Shown here in pieces: positions 56,239-64,000 of a stretch of DNA of 64,000 nucleotides. The position numbers were made by a program, and so were the translations under genes. Numbering within the stretch: position 1 is the stretch's first letter; the number at the start of each line of letters is the position of its first letter. The notes under the pieces are model-generated. The model searched no databases. It had not been told where the DNA came from and worked only from the letters and a program-made list of their open reading frames with translations. Source of the DNA: Euglena gracilis (lineage: Eukaryota; Euglenida; Euglenophyceae; Euglenales); NCBI GenBank assembly GCA_039621445.1, contig CP154956.1:80162474-80226473 (forward strand), read 5' to 3'.

Positions 56239-59200
56239 ATGGCAGTCGACGAGGAAACATACCCCCTGGAGCAGTTCCTGGAGGCTTGCCGGGAGGTGCT
56301 GAAGAGCAACCACTACGATGAGGCCCAGCCTTTCTTCTTGCCCTCGGGCAGTAATGCACTCAGCTCATAGCTCATGGTGCGAAAGCACCCCAAATGAAAC
56401 GACCAGCAGAAGCAAATCAAGGGTGTTATCCTCTTTCTATTCAACGTCGTCCCCATCTGCTGCAAATGGCTGCATTTGCAATGTTCTTCATATCTTTTTT
56501 CCAGTGTCTGCGATTTGGCTGCCACAAAAAGCATGGCTGCTTTCGATATCTTGGACGAATTAGCCCCATTGATGAAGCGGTTCTGCCGGCCCTCCAACAG
56601 CTGCACTCTGAAGGAGGTGGCGTCACAGGCTGCTGAAAGCACTCCTTTGCAGCTCAGCACAGGTGCGAAGGTGTGGCGCCACATCACAATCGCAATACCA
56701 GGTCACGTCTCAGTCTTATGTTCAACCTCGCTGTCCGCTGAACTCGTTAGACAGCCAGATCGTCCATCAAATATTTTGACTGGACTTTTGATATTCGGCA
56801 TTTTTGACATTTAACAGTTTTAAGAACATTTACTTTTTAAGATTTAAGATTTATTTAAGCAAGGTTCATCAGAATCAACTACTTACACAGTGGGGGCATT
56901 AAATAATGGGACCCTGAAAATTTTGTGTGTCACACCCAATTCCCAGCCACAAAGCCTCTGCCAGTCAATGGGTTGTGGTGATGGTGTGTGCACACTGGCA
57001 CGGCCCCTCCCCACGCAGCAGTGCCCCAGCCAGCTTTGCTGCGGCACGTTGTGTGAAGTCCTGACTGTGAGAGCACGTTTTTCCCCTTCTCTGACCCATT
57101 CCATATTGCGAAACGGACCAGGTCCATGCAAGGGCCGAGGGGGCTGAGGTGAGTAGCACTGGACTTAATCTTTGATGCAAGATGTCAACGTAAGCTGAGG
57201 GGGCGCTGACTTCGACAAGACGACCATTTTTGGGCGAAAAAAAATGGCCAAAAAGGTTGGATTCCCGTGCAAAAAGATTCACTCTGCCTTGGTTGCATTT
57301 TATCCTTGCAGCTCAAAATTGTCATGACGCATGTTTGTTTATTAACATTGTTTCCTTGCTGACCAGGACTAGCGCAGGTTAAAACAACGATTTCAGGACT
57401 GGGCAGCATCTGCGAAAGCTGATTTAAGGAATCCATAGCTGCCCTGCCTCGCCCCCATTTGTGGGCAACGAAGCTCACTCAGCTGGTGCTCCACTTTTTG
57501 ATTTTGCAGCTTTGGTCAGGGCAGGATTTCTTGAACGCCAAACTGGCTCCTGCCACAGCGGATGTCACCCATGGCGCGATCTTCCCCCTGCAGGGCTGTC
57601 GCTGCAGCTGATTCACGAAGAGCCAGCAGACGGTTTCGCTGTCTACCTTGCCACTCTGGGCAAGAACGGGTGTGCGATGCCGCTCAGCTTTGGATTTGCA
57701 CAACCGCCAGAAAAGGTTTTTTTGCTACCGCTGCAAAACAGCCACCCAGTCCTTCCTGTGTGTTGACCCACCCCTGTCCCCCATGTGCATCTCAGGGTGT
57801 CTACAGCAGACCTTCACATTAAAGGACCTTTGGGCAGGGGGGGGGGAATTGATATCCGCAATTTTTCCGCAATTTCCGCAATTTTCCGCAATTTCCGCAA
57901 TTTTCCGCAATTTTCTGCAATTTTTCCGCAATTTCCACAATTTTTCCGCAATTTTTCACCATTCTTTTGAAGAATTTTTTCCCCACCACCGAAGATGGAA
58001 GATGCAATGAGTTCAAGCCATTCTTCAAATGGATCAACAGGTGTGCTATTGTGTTTTGTTGTTCCCGCCCCCCCAGTTTACCAGTTTTTCTCACTGGTCA
58101 CAGGATTGGGTGCGTCACCTGTGCAAAGAACATCAAGCGTGTGATTTGTGCTCGCCTGCATCGACGTGGGTGTTGCGGGTGTTCTGAACCTCACAATTGA
58201 AAATTTCTAAGTCCCCCCAAAGCAGAAATGTGTATACCCGATATCAATTTTTCCGCAATTTTTCCGCAATTTCCGCAATTTTTCCGCAATTTTTCCGCAA
58301 TTCTTCCGAAGGCCTCCGATATCAATTTTCCCCCCCTGGTTTGGGTTTAGGACCGCTCTGTGTTGGTTTTCAGTCAGCTGGGGAGGTGTTGCTCGCTTAC
58401 CCTGTTACCACAGGAAAGGGCCCATCCAGTCCCTGGACACATGGGCCGTCGTTGGGGTGGTGGATGGGAAGCAACGCCTGTGCCTGTATGCTCGTACGGA
58501 CGACCGGATCACTCCGGGGTATGCGAAGGTCACCGAGGCCTCCTCCCGCGTGTACAGCCACGTCTTCGACTACCCCACGATGTGCCTGTGTGTTGGTACG
58601 TGTCACGCCTGCCTCCGGAGTGAATCCATTGCTTTGTGCTTGTACCCGCCTGAGACTCTGGGGGGGAACACAACCGCATTTTTGGGCGCTTTTTTTTGTG
58701 TTTTCGATTTTGGCAATATTTGCAGCTTTTTGTGTTTTTTTTTTGTTGTTGTTTTTTTTCAGCGGTTTTTTTTGTGTGATATCGGATTATAAAAAGGACC
58801 TCGTTTTGGCCACTTCCCCCATGACCAAAAGTTTGTTAGTTTTTTGGCATTTTTACAATTTTTTGGTGAACAAAATGCTTATTTTCATGCAAAAGGAAAC
58901 ATTTTCTTTGGAGAATTATTCTAAGTCTTCTCCAGCAGAAACTGGGGGAGCTCCTAAAGGACTTTATATGCAATTTGCATCTGTTTTTTTTGTGTTTATT
59001 TGTGTCGCGTTTTTTCGAGGGTCTGTGTTGCGTTCCCCCCCCCTTGCTGATACCCGTCAGGGGTGAGTCAAAAACAGCCTTCTGATGTGTGCTGCTGCCA
59101 TCACCATCTATCACAATTTGCCATCTGCTTCGCTGTACTGAAGGCAGTTTCTGGTGATTTGTCACACCTCAATCCCATCCCAATTCCTCTGGAAGTCCGA

Positions 59201-59705
59201 GTGATTTTAGGGGCAAATCTTGCGTTAGAAACACCTGCCATCTCCAAGGTCCAGGTTTTTTTTCGGTTTTTGTCTCTGTACATTCAGTGAGTTCGGTTTC
59301 TATTCTTCTCAGAACCACTGCATTGCCATGAATGGAGGCCTTTCAGGGTCACATCCCACCAACGCTTCCACCCATTCATTAATTTTTATTCGGAAGTGTT
59401 TTCCCCATAACTCGGCATGGGTTATGTTGGAGTTCATCACCCAACTCAGGAGAGGATTAAATGCATTTTCGTTTTCTCTGCAGTTAAGCCCCAATGGTTT
59501 GTAATGGGGCATCTGACATTTTTCTGTTGGCTGTGCCCCTCCTCTGTCAGGGGACATCTTCGAGACGGGCAATGTTCAGGACACCCCCTCGCAAGCAATC
59601 CATGTCTACGGTCGCCGGCTACAGGCGGTGGAGCGCCAGGAAATCGATGCGGACCACTGCACTCTCACACTGCACCCGCCGCACTCATCCCCCTCGCCAG
59701 CGTGA
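56239..59705 (+). CDS. Unrecognised gene (partial exon model)
   Basis: Product not recognised. Exons joined by agreeing phase: 56505-56616 (FRYLGRISPIDEAVLPALQQ), 57594-57669 (LSLQLIHEEPADGFAVYLAT), 58414-58595 (LDTWAVVGVVDGKQRLCLYA ... VYSHVFDYPTMCLCV), 59551-59705 (DIFETGNVQDTPSQAIHVYG, stop TGA). Splice sites are GT/AG and 58595 uses a strong GTACGT donor. A likely first exon starts at ATG 56239 with MAVDEETYPLEQFLEACREV. Its donor is uncertain: GTAATG at 56351 gives the wrong phase, while GTGCTG earlier would fit phase 0. The AVVGVVDGKQRLCLYAR strand pattern resembles a small alpha/beta fold, but I cannot place it in a family. Another frame of the 56505 exon is also open, so that exon's frame rests on junction phase. 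Confidence 0.55.
57835..58338. mobile_element. TIR element with CCGCAATTTT satellite arms (about 504 bp)
   Basis: It begins CAGGGGGGGG...AATTGATATC and ends GATATCAATTTTCCCCCCCCTG. Beside each end are arrays of TTCCGCAATTT / TTTTTCCGCAATT (57856-57955 and 58245-58310), in the same orientation on both sides. The flanks CTTTGGG and GTTTGGG are a possible worn duplication. It lies wholly within the 57669-58414 intron, so open frames inside it were not called as exons. Confidence 0.6.
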
Positions 59706-62700
59706 CAGCTTTTTTCAAAAATTTGCATGCCATCCTCTTTTTTTGCTCAACGGTGAAAGGGCTCATGCACACCAATGGTTGTAGATCCAAATGTAAAATT
59801 TTTCGAAAGAAGTGGAAAATGGGAATGGTGTGCAGACATTTTTGACAAAAGATGCAGATTTTTGGTGTCAAGCGCAAACGTTTTTGTGGAAAAATGTGCA
59901 CAGGAAAATGCAAACGATTTTTGGGTGGAGCGCTAAAATGAGAGGAGTTAGGTGTAAGAACACATGATTGCCTCCCTACTCAGGGGCATGATAATTTGGT
60001 GTTGTAAAACTCCACAAATAAAAAAAATATATATAAATAAAGTCACGCCATATCTTCCCCCTGCAGGGATGTGGGAAGCTGCCTTGGGCGGTTGACCCTT
60101 CTATCTAAGAACCAGGACTTAAATAAAAATACAGAATATAACAATTTGAATTACATACAAATATTTAAATTTAAAGCACACCACAACAAAATCTTTAAGA
60201 TTTTTTCACAAAGTTTATTTTTAAATTAAAAAAAATATTTTTGGCATCTGACATCTGATCTCAGGGGGATTGGACCTCTCCCACCAAAACGAAAGGCTTT
60301 CCAGCAGGGGAATTTATTAATGACCCAGATGGAGGGGGCTGCCGGCTGGAGAAAGGTGCTGGCTGAACCCCTGTCCCCTAGGAAATGGGTGGATCCGACC
60401 GGCTACTGGACTGGACCCAGCTGGTACCTGAAAGCATGCAAAAAGCCCGAGTCTGCTGGGTTGGAACTTGTCAGCCAAACCTTTGTGGCCAAAAGGTAGG
60501 TGGCCTCCGGTTTAAGAAGAATTCCCCGCTTCCTTAACGTCTGAAGGCCTGCCAAGTAATACCTTCCTCTTTCATACAATTAGCCAAACAAACTGAGAGG
60601 AGACTGCAACAGGAACATCTGGGGAATAAACCACAATAATCGATGAAATTGGGTGAAAAGCGCGTTCATTGTGGGAAGAAGTCTGAAATGACAAAAAAAA
60701 GCCACACCTGGTGGGCCTGATGAAGAGCATTAGTAATCAATTTTTGACTTTGAAATTATGTGGCATTATGCAGGATTATATCCAAATTTTCAGCTTTGTA
60801 TAATGCTCAGTTATAATCAGTACCGAGAAAAGAATGCAAAATATGGTCCAAAAATGATACAAAATGGTATCTGAAACAGAAAGCAACTGTCTCGAATGTG
60901 TTTCTGGGCTTTTTCTGTTCGGGTTTTCCCATAAAGTAAATGTGGGATTATGCGAGAGTATGTGTCCCCCCCCGGATCAGGCACGAGTTTGAGTCGAAAT
61001 TTCTCCTCTTTGGGCTACTATTTGGGGCCAGGGTTTGCACCTGCCAACTGCAACAAGACGGCTTCAAATTAGGCATTATCATATGTGGAAATTGTACAGG
61101 TTGTCGTTTTTGAACTTTGAAGTTGCTGAATGGGTTTATTACTCCTTTCGAAGTCAAGGAAAATACCCAAACGCAATAATGAAATTTGATTACAATAATT
61201 TTGAAGTATGACGAAGTCATCAGAAAAATGCTAACAAGATCAAAAAAATTGAATTTAGAAATCCACATTTTCAGCAGCCCACAAAACCAAATTCTATTTT
61301 CCCCCAAACCCCACAAATAACATTTCTCAGGGAATATTAATTGGTCGGCTGAACTCCACCCTGGAGGGGGGGGGTAATTACTTGGGGGGCAGAGTTTTTA
61401 ACTCAGAAATGTGCAATTAACTTTTGCAATTAGCTTTTTTATTTTTCATTTTCAAGTCGAATTTTTCAGAAACTGTGTGAAATCTGCATAAAAGTATTGT
61501 TCCACTCTTCCTTTTTTTCCATGGCAGAGTGGCATTCAGCGAGGACGGGAGGGGGGACCGAAGTCAGATCCAAGGAGAAGATATTATTGGGTGGGGGAAT
61601 ATTATTTGAGGGAGTTTATTTGCCAGCCCCTTATAAACGAAATCACTCTTTGGTTGAAGAACAGAAATAACATTGTTGTTAAGAGGAGGGTCATTTTTGA
61701 TCTTGGGAATAAGAGTTTTTTTTTTGCGGTGCAATACAAAGAATTTGCCAGCTCTGGTCTAATGCTTTAGGTCCAGGGGAAATACTGCAGCAAAAATTTT
61801 CCAGATTATGCGGGATTATGCGGTAATGATATGGGATTATGCATAATGTAAAAAAGCGGAGTAAAAATGAGCAAAATTGGTGTTGTTTGCATTCATATGC
61901 AATGTCGCAAACCTATTATTTTGGCCCAAACTCTCCCAGAAAATGCCCCAAAATAGCCCGATTCATCCGATGTGAATGAAAATAGCCCAAAATCACGCAG
62001 AATGGCTCGAAAAAGAATCAAGATTGGTCCCAGGAAGGACTATGTGGGATTAAGCAAAAAAAATAGGAGATTGGATTGTATGGCTTTTACACTTTATCTG
62101 GGGCTTTACGCCTGAAGAGTTTGCCCAGGCGGCAAAAAAAAGTTTGCCAAGAGCGTTTAAACCAAGGACCCTTGGGATTTGAGCCCAAGTGCATTATCGC
62201 AGCTTCATCGGGCTTCTTTTTTTTTTCGGGGCATGTACAGCTGAACAATAATCTTTGTGCAAACCACAACAAAAAAACATGGATTCTACGTTTGCAGTGA
62301 CAGGTGTAGCAGCAGAACCATTCTGCACGCCAGCAGGTTTTGATTTTTTACGTAAAAATGGGAAATTATTATGTGTAACACAGTGCATCGTGTTGTACAA
62401 TGCTTTTTTTTTGCTGAAAGACGTCAAAGTTGTCTCTTTTCACCAGCACATTTTTTTTTATTTTTTCCCCGTTTGCATTTTTTTTTGTCCTTCTTTTGTA
62501 TTCAAAGTGCCCAGCTCAGAGCCTTGGATGGTTGGAAAACAGAAAGGCTGCTGGATTCCTCCCACTTTAGGTTTTCCTGGAACGGGATGGACCAGGGGCA
62601 TACACTCATTTAGTCATTGGCCAGACCCCCCGACTGGGTTTTTCATGGTGAGTGACGGGTCTTTGGCCAGTACCCCCTCCCCCTGGGGGAGGGGTCAGAA

Positions 62701-63378
62701 AAAACCCACCCCCCCGGGGAACCCGCGTGTGGGGGAAGTAGTGACTGATTAGTTTTCCAAAAAAAGGTGAGTAATTGGTTTTAGTTGTTGGTAAAAAAAA
62801 AGTATTACCAGGGGTTGACACACCCGCACAGAAATCGACCGGAAAGATGCGACGTCGAAGGGAAGGAAATCCCAGCCATCCTGGGGGGCCTGGTTGGGGG
62901 GGGGGTCGGACCCCCCACCCAGCATAGCGTTTTGCAAAGCAAATTACCTTTGGCGCTGAAGGTGCTGAAGAGAAATTTGACCAAAAAAAAACTGCAGTCC
63001 TGGAAAATGGGAAGGGGGGTCGGTCGACCCCTCCACACCCACCAGGATGGAGGTGTGGGGGGCGGGGAGGGGTCGACCCCCCCCACCACCCATTGGGTTT
63101 CTGGGGTTCCCGTACAGCCCTGCGGCGAGTAATACCGATCACTTCCCAAGTCCACCTCCGGGTGAGATGGCCGCGACATCTTTTCAACAAATGGCACATT
63201 TTTTTTATGCTGAGAACTCCCTCAGATGGAAGTGGCCAGGAGTCACGGAACAGTGAGCCATAGAGCCAATCAATTTTTCTCTTTTTTTTGTTTTCTTTGG
63301 CCCATGCACCCACGGTTTGCATCGCAGTGTCCCGCACGATGGCCCAGTAGCCCATCCGTGGCTTGGGGCGTAATCCGG
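59706..63378. other. Long AT-rich non-coding interval before the Rab-like gene
   Basis: 3.7 kb with no recognised exon. From about 60750 to 62060 the words GGATTATGC/GCATTATGC/GGGATTATGC recur (60763-60785, 60948-60960, 61803-61848, 62045-62058), suggesting one decayed element about 1.3 kb long with subterminal motif arrays like the ATGGCCTAAA elements, though no TIR or TSD was found. 62580-62780 holds GTGACTGATTAG/GTGAGTGACGGG words of the 25806 cluster, and 62952-62970 a hairpin core variant (GGCGCTGAAGGTGCTGAAGA). Confidence 0.4.
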
Positions 63379-64000
63379 ATGGCAGGAGACTACACCCCGG
63401 AGCCGTTCGAGGAGCGGGTGCTCCACGAGGCGACGTTCCCATGTGGCGGCTTTTGTGTGTCTCTGCACGAGAATGCTTTCAATCCATTCCCCCCTTTGGG
63501 AACAGAAGTCAGAAGAAAGTGTTTCCACACCTTCAAATGTATGTTGTCTTTTGGCCCCACCCCCAGAATTTCATTTCCTTATGATTTTTTTTTAATTCAA
63601 GACCCTCAGGGGCTTGGTTATCTCATACTAATTGTATTGCTGTCTATGTTTATTTATATTTTGTATTTTTTTTCAGACCATTCACCACAAACCCCCAAAT
63701 CAGGCATTTTTTCAAGCGGAAAACGTTGAATTGTTTGTTGGAGGTACGTTTTGTTACCAAATCAAAGCCCAGCGGGGATGTATGTGTGCAGGTTGCAGAT
63801 TTTGGTCACTGAAGCGAAAGCAACCCCGACTCCTTTTTTCTCTCTCTCTTCTCTTCACAGACAAGTACACCTTCCGCATTGCACTCGTCGGCGACCAAGG
63901 CTCTGGGAAGGCCATGCAAGAACAGTGCAGGAATGTCCATTCATTCACCGGTTCGACGTAAGCTGGTAAATTGGGGTGCTTTGAACGGATGGACCACTCT
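63379..64000 (+). CDS. Rab-like small GTPase, 5' exons (runs off window)
   Basis: The exon at about 63863-63961 reads DKYTFRIALVGDQGSGKAMQ, matching the first beta strand and P-loop (G1, GxxxxGK) of Ras-superfamily GTPases, most like Rab proteins. The preceding exon, about 63677-63742 (KPPNQAFFQAENVELFVG, donor GTACGT), joins it in phase 1. A likely start is ATG 63379 (MAGDYTPEPFEERVLHEATF) with donor GTGTGT near 63450. The frame then continues EQCRNVHSFTG to a strong GTAAGC donor at about 63960. The N-terminal extension before the G domain is longer than in typical Rabs. The residue after the P-loop Lys is Ala in this reading, where Ser/Thr normally binds Mg2+. Switch regions, G4/G5 and prenylation motif lie beyond the window, so Rab is a provisional subfamily call. 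Confidence 0.55.

Noticed and set aside
57960-58200. Cys-rich frame resembling a zinc finger
   Set aside because: It lies inside the satellite-armed element 57835-58338 and the flanking exons join in phase without it.
62076-62240. tRNA-like segment with GATTTGAGCCC
   Set aside because: No acceptor stem, D arm or B box could be assembled around it.

Overview
The window is nuclear DNA of an intron-rich microbial eukaryote, probably an alga or related protist. Genes are split into many short exons (roughly 25-200 nt). Exons are GC-rich with G/C-ending codons; introns are AT-richer, hundreds to thousands of bases long, and mostly GT-AG. In the best-resolved gene nearly every acceptor is followed by G (AG|G). 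A DEMETER/ROS1-type DNA glycosylase points to the green lineage or to algal protists that share that family. I cannot name the organism. No rRNA, tRNA, CRISPR array or bacterial-style operon is visible.

Every gene I can support is on the + strand. In order: (1) the 3' end of a DEMETER-like 5-methylcytosine DNA glycosylase (268-1381); (2) SBDS, the ribosome maturation factor, apparently with a long charged C-terminal extension (2389-8590); (3) DNAJC2/zuotin, the ribosome-associated J-protein with two C-terminal SANT/Myb domains (12983-27536); (4) an unrecognised gene with a disordered Ser/Pro/Ala-rich middle (30175-38742); (5) a second unrecognised gene with coiled-coil and acidic parts (42161-53518); (6) a third unrecognised gene (about 56239-59705); (7) the 5' part of a Rab-like small GTPase gene cut by the window end (63379-64000). 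SBDS and zuotin both act on the 60S ribosomal subunit or nascent chains, so two neighbours share ribosome biology. There is no evidence that they are co-regulated.

Between and inside the genes lies a dense population of non-autonomous DNA transposons. Three carry perfect 8-bp target-site duplications and CAGG...CCTG ends (hAT-like): 12032-12292, 24542-24776 and the 1278-bp element 42993-44270, which has an older 1.17-kb relative at 21622-22791. Another group begins AACCCCCC, ends GGGGGGTT and is flanked by TA: 13915-14123, 16085-16322, 20301-20724 and, with one end lost, 6542-6904. A short hairpin, GGCGC-GAAG-GCGCC followed by AAAATTTTTGAAAA, recurs at more than ten places inside elements whose ends otherwise differ. 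There are also TIR elements built from minisatellite units, long (TG)n tracts in introns, a 39-bp near-perfect inverted repeat and a decayed retroelement protease-like reading frame.

Exon boundaries were placed by eye from splice consensus, reading-phase continuity and remembered family sequence. Those of SBDS, zuotin and the glycosylase are mostly firm. Those of the three unrecognised genes are partial models.
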